DNA of 48,616 bases from a virus, in the IMG/VR virus record IMGVR_UViG_3300045977_000055, positions 1 to 48,616 of that record; one strand, given 5' to 3'. How positions within the stretch are numbered: position 1 is the first letter of the stretch; the number at the start of each line of letters is the position of its first letter. Under the pieces are notes generated by a model that was given only the letters and a program-made list of their open reading frames with translations, did not search any database and was not told the origin of the DNA. Below are positions 38,262 through 45,199 of the stretch, piece after piece. The position numbers and the translations under genes were made by a program.

Positions 38262-38388
38262 ATGGCCCTGCTCTGGTGGTTCCTGGTGATTGGGTGCAAC
38301 GTGGCCCGCTGAACCTGATGGCCATAGAACCCCAGAGCAGGCCCAGCCGTGGCGTGGGCCGAAAGGCAACCGCCATACTAGTTTATTG
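38262..38388 (+). ncRNA. Structured RNA-like gap, candidate only
   Basis: The 127 bases between genes can fold extensively. GGCCCTGCTCTGG (38264-38276) pairs with CCAGAGCAGGCC (38332-38343) with one bulge. An inner hairpin TGGCC/GGCCA (38302-38306 with 38320-38324) sits inside. A further GGCCCA/TGGGCC stem (38340-38345 with 38355-38360) overlaps the foot of the long stem and would compete with it. A 16-codon frame (MALLWWFLVIGCNVAR, 38262-38312) also lies here. It could be a leader that switches between two folds, a small RNA, or chance. Confidence 0.35.
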
Positions 38389-38862
38389 ATGGGTTTCATC
38401 TGGCGCCCCGATACCTGCCGACCGCCTGGGTGCATTCTGGAGTACGCCGGCCAGAACACGCCGGAGAAGATCATCAATGAAATACGGCTCTGCCCGATCC
38501 ACGCGAACCATCAGGAGGCATTTGACGACAACGTCAAGCACACCAGAGCCCTAGGCGCCGTCGCCGCAGCGCTGCCAGGGCTGGTGTTCACGTCGGCTGA
38601 GGCGAGAGCATCAAACGAAGCCAAGCTCGCGGCGTACAACGTGCCAGACCTGGGCGACTTCACCGACGATCAACTAATTGAGATCCTGAACGGCGAAAGC
38701 CTCCGGCCGGCCGTCGAGGGGACATTCAAGCCTGGGTGCAAGCCTGTGGCTTCGTACACCGAGGCCCGGGTTCTGGAGATCACGGCGCGCGTCGCCACTC
38801 GGGATCGCTCCAGTGTGGAGGCCGAACTCGCCAAGATCGACCCCACCATCCGGCTCAAGTAG
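38389..38862 (+). CDS. 157-residue conserved phage protein
   Basis: The product begins MGFIWRPDTCRPPGCILEYA and has RLCPIHANHQ near residue 40, a CxxxxC...CPIH pattern known from small structural-region phage proteins of unknown function. The C-terminal half is helical with ASYTEARVLEITARVATRDR. The ATG follows the structured gap, and the stop directly abuts the next ATG. Confidence 0.65.
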   Translation: MGFIWRPDTCRPPGCILEYAGQNTPEKIINEIRLCPIHANHQEAFDDNVKHTRALGAVAAALPGLVFTSAEARASNEAKLAAYNVPDLGDFTDDQLIEILNGESLRPAVEGTFKPGCKPVASYTEARVLEITARVATRDRSSVEAELAKIDPTIRLK

Positions 38863-40125
38863 ATGTCGGCCGCCCTCCTAGCCATCCAGCGCGATACGCA
38901 GTCGATCGGAGCGTCGATTACCAGGACCTTCGCGGCGGCGCAGGGCCCACTTCGACAGGAGGCCACAGAAGTCATCCTGAACACGACGTGGCACAAGGCC
39001 GGGGTGATGTCGAATCTCTATGTTCGTATCTTGACGAACAACCGGCCGAACAACTCGACCCTGATCGGTCGGCACAACACCGCGGACGGAAACCTCACGG
39101 CCACGATCACCGCCAGTACGACTGGCGAGTTTGAGGATACGACGAATAGCGACACGCTCGCCGACGGAGACGAGTACAACCTGCAACTGACGACTGGGGC
39201 GGGAGGATCGCAGTTCACGCTGTCGATCATGAGCGTCCTGTTCAACGCGACGAGCGATACATACAGTCGGCACATCGCGATCGGATCGGCCTCGACGGCG
39301 AGCACGACGCACTTTGTCCCGCTGTCTACCTCCTACACGGCCACCACCACTGAGGCGGACGCGCAGGCCCTCATGAAGTCGTCGGGGACGATGAAACACC
39401 TGTGGGCGTATGTCACGACGAACGGGCGAGGTACCACGTCCACGATCGGGAGCCGCAAGAACGCCGGAGCTGGCAATCTGACAGCGAGCATCAGCGCAGG
39501 CACCACCGGCGTCTTCGAGGACACGAGCAACAGCGACAGCTACGTCTCCGACGACCTCCTGAACTGGTACATAACGCTCGGGACAGGCACCGGCACCCTG
39601 GAAGTCTGGATGTCGGCAGGCATGGAGACGACCAACGGGACCGTCGAAATGCTGGCGCATGAGGCGACATCGGGTCAAGCCGTCCTGGCTGGGGCCACAG
39701 GGTACTTCCCGATCTCTGGGAGAACTGACGAACTGGCTTCCGAGTCGGCCTACCGTTGCGAGGTGAACTACGCACCCACCGCCTCCAAGGCCCGCGTCTA
39801 CATCTCGGCCAACACGATTGTGGAGACGAGCACGCTGGCGTTTCGGATCGACGGCGGGAGCGGAAATCAAGCGGTATCGGTGACCGGCCTGACGACCGGC
39901 TGGTTCTCTGATGGCTCCAACAGTGACGTCCTGTCTGCGACGAATGAGGTGAACTGGCAACTCGTCGTTGGGGCGACCGGGACGAGCCTGACTCTTCAGG
40001 CGTTGGCGGTGTTGATGACAGTGGCGACAGGCGTCACGATCAATCCAGGCGTCGGCGAGGCGATCTTTGATGGATTGCAGAACACATTGGGTTTTGGCGT
40101 GCTGATGCCGCACGAGCCGCTATGA
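38863..40125 (+). CDS. Three-repeat beta-structured protein, possible fibre
   Basis: The 420-residue product has three divergent repeats of about 128 residues. The best landmark is NLTATITASTTGEFEDTTNS at about residue 77, NLTASISAGTTGVFEDTSNS at about 205 and VSVTGLTTGWFSDGSNS at about 339. The composition is rich in Thr, Ser, Gly and Asn, as in virion surface proteins. A short FGVLMPHEPL tail ends it. I infer a trimeric or repeat-built tail-fibre or head-decoration protein. It begins a block of structural-type genes after the lysis region. Confidence 0.68.
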   Translation: MSAALLAIQRDTQSIGASITRTFAAAQGPLRQEATEVILNTTWHKAGVMSNLYVRILTNNRPNNSTLIGRHNTADGNLTATITASTTGEFEDTTNSDTLADGDEYNLQLTTGAGGSQFTLSIMSVLFNATSDTYSRHIAIGSASTASTTHFVPLSTSYTATTTEADAQALMKSSGTMKHLWAYVTTNGRGTTSTIGSRKNAGAGNLTASISAGTTGVFEDTSNSDSYVSDDLLNWYITLGTGTGTLEVWMSAGMETTNGTVEMLAHEATSGQAVLAGATGYFPISGRTDELASESAYRCEVNYAPTASKARVYISANTIVETSTLAFRIDGGSGNQAVSVTGLTTGWFSDGSNSDVLSATNEVNWQLVVGATGTSLTLQALAVLMTVATGVTINPGVGEAIFDGLQNTLGFGVLMPHEPL

Positions 40126-40682
40126 CGACGGCAGCGCTCTACCATGACGTGTGGGCGCTGCCGGCCTATAGCGACTACTCGCCTGGCGAGCAGATGGTGC
40201 CGGTCTTTCTCGACATGATCGGGGCCGAGCGAGGCAGTGTACTGGATGCCGGATGCGGGAGCGGAAAAGGTCTGTTGGCGCTTGGGGCCGCTGGATTTGG
40301 TCGTTTGTGTGGCTTAGATATTACAGGGTCTGGCTGGACTGACGAGGCTGAGAGCATCGGCGCATTCATCCCAGGCGATTTGCGGCAACCACTGCTCTCC
40401 GTCGTCGGGAGGGTGGATTGGGTCTATTGCTGTGACGTACTCGAGCACGTCACGACCGCGTTCACGATGCTGGTGGTGGAGCACCTCAGGCAAGTTGCGC
40501 GGAGAGGTGTCTTTCTGTCGATCTCGTTCGTTCCGGACCACTTCGGGGCGTTCGTAGGGCAACCGCTCCACGAAACAATCCAGCCGTTCACGTGGTGGAA
40601 GAAGCATCTGGGTCAAATCGCCACGATCCGAGAGGCGCGAGACATGATCACGAAGGGAGCGTTTCTGATTGACTCCGCTTGA
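40122..40682 (+). CDS. Class I SAM-dependent methyltransferase
   Basis: The 186-residue product overlaps the fibre-like gene in ATGA. It shows motif I VLDAGCGSGKGLLAL (about residues 40-54), the acidic CGLDITGS at strand 2 and VYCCDVLEHVTTAF, typical of methyltransferase type 11/23 enzymes acting on small molecules or glycans. It is coupled to a GPSL-type protein, mirroring the sugar cassette at 3.7-8.1 kb. The substrate is unknown. Confidence 0.85.
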   Translation: MTTAALYHDVWALPAYSDYSPGEQMVPVFLDMIGAERGSVLDAGCGSGKGLLALGAAGFGRLCGLDITGSGWTDEAESIGAFIPGDLRQPLLSVVGRVDWVYCCDVLEHVTTAFTMLVVEHLRQVARRGVFLSISFVPDHFGAFVGQPLHETIQPFTWWKKHLGQIATIREARDMITKGAFLIDSA

Positions 40683-41541
40683 AGCGGTCATCGGTTACGA
40701 AAGCTCTGCCCTTGGGTCAGTGATGGCGCATGGGCGCGTGAACGTGCCAGAGGAGGAGATCTTCGCAAACATCAAGGCCTCGATCCGACGTGGCCATCCG
40801 CAGATGCAAGCCCAACCAATCCGGGATGATCGTGTCTGTCTGGTCGGTTCTGGGCCCTCGCTCAATGAGACATGTGACGAGCTCCGAGAGGCCCTCTGGG
40901 ACGGCGGCATTCTCGTGACGATGAACGGCTCGTATCACTGGGCGATCGAGCACGGCTTCAAGCCTCAGACACAAATTGTCGTCGATGCGAGGGCCTCAAA
41001 CGCCCGCTTTGTCACGCCAGCGGTGCCGAAGTGTAACTACGTCCTGGCCTCTCAGTGCCACCCGGCCGTCTTCGACGCGGTCGAAGATCGCGATCATGTC
41101 TGGATCTTCCATGCGGTAACGGAGTCGAGCGGCCCGACGAAAGACCTGCTCGACGCCTACTACCAGAAGTCATGGATGCCGGTCAACGGTGGTGTGACCG
41201 TGGCGTCTCGGGCCCTGATGCTGCTCAGGCAATGCGGGTATGTGCGCTTCGACCTGTTCGGGGTGGACAGTTGCTGGCATGGCGACGTGCATCATGCGAT
41301 GGCTCAACCCGAAAATGAGTCAGATAAGAAGTTTCGGCTCTTTGTGCGGGCGCTCGGGAAAGACGTGCCGTTTGTGGTGTCGCCGTGGCACGTCAAGCAG
41401 GCGGAGGACTTTCTCCAGATCGTCAGGGTCTGCGGGAAGCGGTTTAGACTGAATGTTCACGGGAAAGGACTGTTGGCGTATCTCGTGCGGTGTCTGGCTG
41501 AGACGACGCCAGATCAAATCGTCATGGAGCCTCGAGACTAA
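40669..41541 (+). CDS. DUF115/MptE-like GPSL protein
   Basis: The 290-residue product from TTG 40669 overlaps the methyltransferase by 14 bases. CLVGSGPSLNETCDEL (about residues 62-77) is the signature loop of DUF115/MptE-like proteins, followed by ILVTMNGSYHWAIEHG, TQIVVDARASN and the FDLFGVDSCW strand end. Homologues include motility accessory factors that act in flagellin glycosylation and a pterin pyrophosphokinase. A sugar-linked role fits the genome. It is the second GPSL protein here, only distantly like the 3705 product. Confidence 0.72.
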   Translation: MTPLEAVIGYESSALGSVMAHGRVNVPEEEIFANIKASIRRGHPQMQAQPIRDDRVCLVGSGPSLNETCDELREALWDGGILVTMNGSYHWAIEHGFKPQTQIVVDARASNARFVTPAVPKCNYVLASQCHPAVFDAVEDRDHVWIFHAVTESSGPTKDLLDAYYQKSWMPVNGGVTVASRALMLLRQCGYVRFDLFGVDSCWHGDVHHAMAQPENESDKKFRLFVRALGKDVPFVVSPWHVKQAEDFLQIVRVCGKRFRLNVHGKGLLAYLVRCLAETTPDQIVMEPRD

Positions 41542-41558
41542 ACAAGGAGAATGACACG

Positions 41559-42011
41559 ATGGCGGCTCAAGCATGGACACTGTATGACCGGGCGATTCAC
41601 AAGATCGGTGCCGGAACGATCAGCTTCCCAGGGGCAATCCGAATGGTGCTCGTGGGATCGGCGAGCAACTTTGCGACTGGTTCGCTGATTCTGCTCGGTT
41701 CACTCACCGACCAGGTGACAGAAGCGAACGGCTACAGCTCGAGCGGCAAGGCGTTGACGGGTGAAGCCTGGACGGCCGGCGCGTCGTCTGGACAAATCAA
41801 ACTGGACGCGAACGATCCAACGTGGACCGCTACGGGCGGCGCGATCAACTCGATTAAGGCGGCGGTCCTCGTGATGTCAGGGGCCTCCGCCAACGCGATG
41901 CACCTGCTCGCCTACGCGTCGCTGACGAGCAATGCGTTCAATCTGTCGTCGGGCAACACGCTGACGGTGCAGTTCAACGCGAGCGGGATCTTCACCGCGG
42001 CCAACGGATAA
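41559..42011 (+). CDS. Minor structural protein, beta-rich
   Basis: The 150-residue product begins MAAQAWTLYDRAIHKIGAGT behind a strong AAGGAG site. It is Ala/Ser/Gly/Thr-rich with alternating strands (ALTGEAWTAGASSGQIKLDA and GNTLTVQFNASGIFTAANG). I recognise it as a common phage structural-region protein resembling tail or head fibre parts. Exact location in the virion is unknown. Confidence 0.7.
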   Translation: MAAQAWTLYDRAIHKIGAGTISFPGAIRMVLVGSASNFATGSLILLGSLTDQVTEANGYSSSGKALTGEAWTAGASSGQIKLDANDPTWTATGGAINSIKAAVLVMSGASANAMHLLAYASLTSNAFNLSSGNTLTVQFNASGIFTAANG

Positions 42012-42012
42012 G

Positions 42013-42366
42013 ATGATCACGCGTGTCGTCGCGCGGCTGCTCGACAGCTCCAATCGCCTGTTAGCATGGGCGGATATCCAGGCCTACGCCAAAGGCGACG
42101 GGAAGTTATGGGCGCGCCGTGAGATCTCGGCTCCTGTCGTGCTGGACGGCACGCCTGCGTATCTCTCGCTGCATTGGGCTGATCTGAACGTGGAGTCTAG
42201 GCGGGCGCTCTCGATTGGGCAGGTTCATGTCGGGCAAGCGGTGATGCTATGTGAGAAAGGTCCGATCTGGACGTTCGGGGCGCCGCCGGCTGGCCTACCG
42301 GCGGTCACCGTGGGCCATCAGGTGATCCACGTGCCAGTCGGGCAAATGGGCGCGGCGAGTCGGTAG
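42013..42366 (+). CDS. 117-residue structural-region protein
   Basis: The product begins MITRVVARLLDSSNRLLAWA and has ISAPVVLDGTPAYLSLHWAD, beta-rich throughout. It lies between the structural proteins at 41559 and 42368 with one- or two-base spacing. No family name is known to me. Confidence 0.65.
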   Translation: MITRVVARLLDSSNRLLAWADIQAYAKGDGKLWARREISAPVVLDGTPAYLSLHWADLNVESRRALSIGQVHVGQAVMLCEKGPIWTFGAPPAGLPAVTVGHQVIHVPVGQMGAASR

Positions 42367-42367
42367 T

Positions 42368-43300
42368 ATGCCAACCATTCGAGTTTGGGATGGGCTGTTG
42401 ATCTTCCGTGGTCCGCAGAATCCTGCGGTTCAGGAAGAACGACCTCGCGTCGGCACATTGGCCCTGACGGGCCTCGCGGTCACACTGGCGCTGTCGGCGG
42501 CGACGCCTGCCGGCTCGGTGTCCTTCGCCGGCCAGGCACCAGTTTCTACCGTCGCGGTGACGGCCACTCCAGGCGCAGGAAGCTTGGATCTCGCCGGCCA
42601 GGCTCCAACGCTACTCGTGGCGTCGATCCACCAGCCAGGGGCCGGAGAACTCGTCTTTTCTGGCCAGTCGCCCACGATTGGGACCGGCATTGCGACGCCT
42701 GTTGGCTCGCTTGAATATTCAGGACTCGCGCCAGCGGTCTCGATGGGCGGGATCTCCATTCCGGTGCCAGCCGGAGAGCTGCTTTTCACCGGCCAGGCTC
42801 CAACGCTGGCGGTCTCGCTCGGCACGTTGGCCGGCGTGCTGGAGTTCTCGGGCCAGACACCGACGGTGTTATCCGGGGCCGTTATTAGTGTCCCGTCTGG
42901 CGCGCTGGAGTTCAGCGGGCATGCTTCAGCGGTTCTACTGTTGATCGCGGTCCCCGCTGGATCTCTTGAATTTACTGGTCAGACTCCAGCGATTGGGGCA
43001 GGCGCGGCGATTCCCGTTCCGGCCGGGGCGCTGGACTTCACGGGCCAGGCGCCGTCGATCAGCGCTGGCGTGGCTATCGCGGTGCCGGCTGGCGCGTTGG
43101 AATGGGTGGGGGCTGCTCCAGCGGTGCCACTCCAGGTGTTCATCAGTCCTGGGGCCGGGGAACTGGTGTTTACGGGGCTGGCTGTCGTGCCACCGAATCA
43201 AGTGCTGTCGATCCACGTCGTGGGCTTTGACGATACCGGGCCTAATGCCCATAACTTTGGACATCAAGGCCCGTCGGTGAATAACTTCGGGTCGATTTGA
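42368..43300 (+). CDS. PAG-L-F-GQAP repeat protein, possible tail appendage
   Basis: The 310-residue product consists of about eleven repeats of 20-24 residues after a 30-residue lead. The consensus is PAGxLxFxGQAPTxxxxxxx, for example VPAGELLFTGQAPTLAVSL and VPAGALDFTGQAPSISAG. Short beta strands linked by Pro-Gly turns suggest a beta solenoid or stacked sheet, as in adhesins and fibres. The C-terminus changes to a His/Asn/Gly segment (AHNFGHQGPSVNNFGSI). The same repeat ends the large tail protein at 16252-20130, so both may share a fold or interact. Confidence 0.75.
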   Translation: MPTIRVWDGLLIFRGPQNPAVQEERPRVGTLALTGLAVTLALSAATPAGSVSFAGQAPVSTVAVTATPGAGSLDLAGQAPTLLVASIHQPGAGELVFSGQSPTIGTGIATPVGSLEYSGLAPAVSMGGISIPVPAGELLFTGQAPTLAVSLGTLAGVLEFSGQTPTVLSGAVISVPSGALEFSGHASAVLLLIAVPAGSLEFTGQTPAIGAGAAIPVPAGALDFTGQAPSISAGVAIAVPAGALEWVGAAPAVPLQVFISPGAGELVFTGLAVVPPNQVLSIHVVGFDDTGPNAHNFGHQGPSVNNFGSI

Positions 43301-43539
43301 TGCAGAGCTTGGTGATCACCATCGGAATTCTTGCGCTGATGTTGTGGCTCCAGCCGTCATACCCACTGATCGCCGCTGGATTGGCGGTGCTTCCCATCAA
43401 GACGATCTCTGCCGTCTCGATGGCGTGGGAGCGTGGGGGGAAGGACTCGGCACTCCTGACGTTACAGGCGATCGCGTGCTGGCAGGTGCTCTGGCTGTGC
43501 GTCGCCGTCGTCCTCTATGCCTATTGGGTGATGGCCTGA
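43300..43539 (+). CDS. 79-residue membrane protein, holin candidate
   Basis: The product begins MQSLVITIGILALMLWLQPS, with a second segment (LIAAGLAVLPIKTISAVS) and a third (LLTLQAIACWQVLWLCVAVV). Two to three membrane passes in 79 residues, with a short charged loop RGGKDSA, match class I or II holins. The ATG overlaps the previous stop. Its distance from the lysin is about 10 kb, so the role remains open. Confidence 0.65.
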   Translation: MQSLVITIGILALMLWLQPSYPLIAAGLAVLPIKTISAVSMAWERGGKDSALLTLQAIACWQVLWLCVAVVLYAYWVMA

Positions 43540-43932
43540 ATGGCGATCGACATCGTCAGGGTGAACGAGAGAAGCACGCGCGTCGTTGATTTCGACCTCT
43601 ACGACCACCAGGACTCCGCACTGGCAGAAGCCGATATCCTGACCGCGACGCTAACGCTGTTCGACCTTGGCACGTTCCACACGACGAGCTCCCCGATGGG
43701 CGGGATCATCAACAATCGCAACGCGCAGAACGTCTTGAACGCCAACGATGTGACGGTGAGCGACGGCACGTCCAAACTGGTGACCTGGACGATGCAATCG
43801 GCGGACAATCCGATCGTGGATTCACGGAAGGATGTCGAGCGTCACAGAGCGACGTTCGTCTTTACGACCTCGGCCGGTGAACTGCGCTACATGATCGAAA
43901 TAGAAGTCAAGAACCTTGGGGGCACGAGTTAG
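43540..43932 (+). CDS. Beta-rich structural-region protein
   Basis: The 130-residue product begins MAIDIVRVNERSTRVVDFDL. Alternating strands (ILTATLTLFDLGTFHT, KLVTWTMQSADNPIVD, ATFVFTTSAGELRYMIEIEV) indicate an immunoglobulin-like or jelly-roll fold. Similar small proteins near tail genes in other phages are of the BppU/decoration type. I cannot confirm it. Confidence 0.65.
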   Translation: MAIDIVRVNERSTRVVDFDLYDHQDSALAEADILTATLTLFDLGTFHTTSSPMGGIINNRNAQNVLNANDVTVSDGTSKLVTWTMQSADNPIVDSRKDVERHRATFVFTTSAGELRYMIEIEVKNLGGTS

Positions 43933-43935
43933 GGC

Positions 43936-44124
43936 GTGGCCAGGTCATTAAGGCGTGAGTATCAAGCGGACTGGGAGCGCGCCAGACGGGCGCGCTGGCG
44001 TCAGCACGGCTGCTGCCCTCAGTGCGGGTGTCCAACGGCGAAATATGTCTATTGCCTGCCCTGCCGGGCCCAGCGGGCTCGAGTAGCTCTGGCGTGGTGG
44101 CGTGGGCGTCGGTCTGTGGCCTAG
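43936..44124 (+). CDS. 62-residue zinc-binding basic protein
   Basis: The product from GTG 43936 begins MARSLRREYQADWERARRAR and holds CCPQCGCPTAKYVYCLPC, a compact zinc ribbon between two basic helices. Next to HNH and terminase genes it may bind DNA near the packaging site, by inference. Confidence 0.55.
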   Translation: MARSLRREYQADWERARRARWRQHGCCPQCGCPTAKYVYCLPCRAQRARVALAWWRGRRSVA

Positions 44125-44133
44125 GTGTTCAGG

Positions 44134-44676
44134 ATGCCGCAGTCTCCCAAAAGGCCCTGCTCGGGTGGATGTGGGCGGTTGGTACAACGTGGCAGCTGTC
44201 CTCGCTGTTCACGATCCACCGAGCAGGCCAGAGGGTCAGCATCTGCTAGGGGGTACGGCCGAGCGTGGCGACGGTTTCGTGAGACTTGGGTGCAGGCCTT
44301 GGTATATCAGGGCATTCTGCCGGTGTGCGGGGCCGTGCTCCCCAAGGGGCCACAGACCAAGGACAGCCAATGTCGAGAGACCGGGCGCCTGAACGCCTCC
44401 GATCTGCACCTGGATCACGAGCCACCACTGAGCGATCACGAGCGGTCCGACGCGCACGCCGTGTGCGATCCGACGCGCGTGCAGCTGCTGTGCTTCTCGT
44501 GTCACACCAGGAAGACGTTGAGGGACAGCCATCGCTTGCACTTAGGGCCAAACGACGGGCGTATGCGATCTGGCTCAGGATCCTGGACAGCCTCCCTCTC
44601 GCACGAATCTGACAGTGGAGGGGGGGATCGCATCTCCAGTGGGCCAATCGCTGTAGACCGGGGGGCGCTCGTTTAG
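44134..44676 (+). CDS. HNH endonuclease-like protein near terminase
   Basis: The product has 180 residues from ATG 44134; GTG 44125 is an alternative. Two Cys pairs at the start (CSGGCG and CPRC) are followed by YGRAWRRFRETWV, LHLDHEPPLSD and RVQLLCFSCHTRKT. This is the HNH/beta-beta-alpha-metal pattern with the DH and the final HTRKT. The middle Asn of the usual NLQ is Arg-Val-Gln here, so catalysis may be altered. HNH proteins beside HK97-type terminases help cos cleavage and packaging. The C-terminal 40 residues are Ser/Gly-rich and may be disordered. Confidence 0.82.
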   Translation: MPQSPKRPCSGGCGRLVQRGSCPRCSRSTEQARGSASARGYGRAWRRFRETWVQALVYQGILPVCGAVLPKGPQTKDSQCRETGRLNASDLHLDHEPPLSDHERSDAHAVCDPTRVQLLCFSCHTRKTLRDSHRLHLGPNDGRMRSGSGSWTASLSHESDSGGGDRISSGPIAVDRGALV

Positions 44677-44725
44677 ACACAAACTGGGTTTCAAGTTGTT
44701 CAAGGAAAGGCTTCAAGGAAAGCCA

Positions 44726-45199
44726 ATGAACGCAACGGGTTGGGGCGGAAAGCGGCCAGGAACAGGATCGAAACCTCGCATGATCGTGAGGCGTGAAGAA
44801 CCAGATCCGGCCATGTCTCCATTGCCTCCAGAGGACTTGCCGGCCGAACACCGTGATTTCTGGCACCGCTACGCTGGTCTGGCGATTGAGAAGCGCACCC
44901 TGACTCGCCACACCGTCGCAGCATTCCGCCTGCTCTGTGACCGTGAGGCTCGATATCGGTTGCTCGGGAAGACGATCGAGGACCAAGGCTTGGTCTACGA
45001 AAAGTGCTGGGTTGACAGCTCTGGCCAGGAGCATACGGAGCTGAAGAAACACCCGCTCTCGACCGAATACACGTCGGCCTACAAGGACGTCATGGCCGGG
45101 TTAGCGCGGTTCGGTCTGGCCCCGTTCGGGAAGCCCGAGGCCCCGATGCCGAAGCCGCAAGCCGCGAACCCGTTCGCGGCGCTCGCCGAGCATGGCTGA
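44726..45199 (+). CDS. Terminase small subunit, P27 family
   Basis: The product has 157 residues from ATG 44726. I prefer this to TTG 44696 because a CAAGGAAAG site, present twice (44700-44708 and 44714-44722), precedes it. A GKRPGTGSKPR start, LPPEDLPAEHRDFWHRYAGL, FRLLCDREARYRLLGKTI and EYTSAYKDVMAGLARFGL match the P27/phage terminase small subunit, which recognises the packaging site and recruits the large subunit. It overlaps the large-subunit gene by eight bases. Confidence 0.9.
   Translation: MNATGWGGKRPGTGSKPRMIVRREEPDPAMSPLPPEDLPAEHRDFWHRYAGLAIEKRTLTRHTVAAFRLLCDREARYRLLGKTIEDQGLVYEKCWVDSSGQEHTELKKHPLSTEYTSAYKDVMAGLARFGLAPFGKPEAPMPKPQAANPFAALAEHG

Noticed and set aside
38262-38388. 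tRNA gene in the structured gap
   Set aside because: Stem lengths and loops do not fit a cloverleaf, and there is no TTCGA-type T loop or CCA-ready acceptor.
38878-40113. Minus-strand frame of 411 codons opposite the three-repeat protein
   Set aside because: The composition is Arg/His-rich and non-repetitive in protein pattern. It mirrors the GC-rich third-position bias of the plus-strand gene, and no other minus-strand gene exists.
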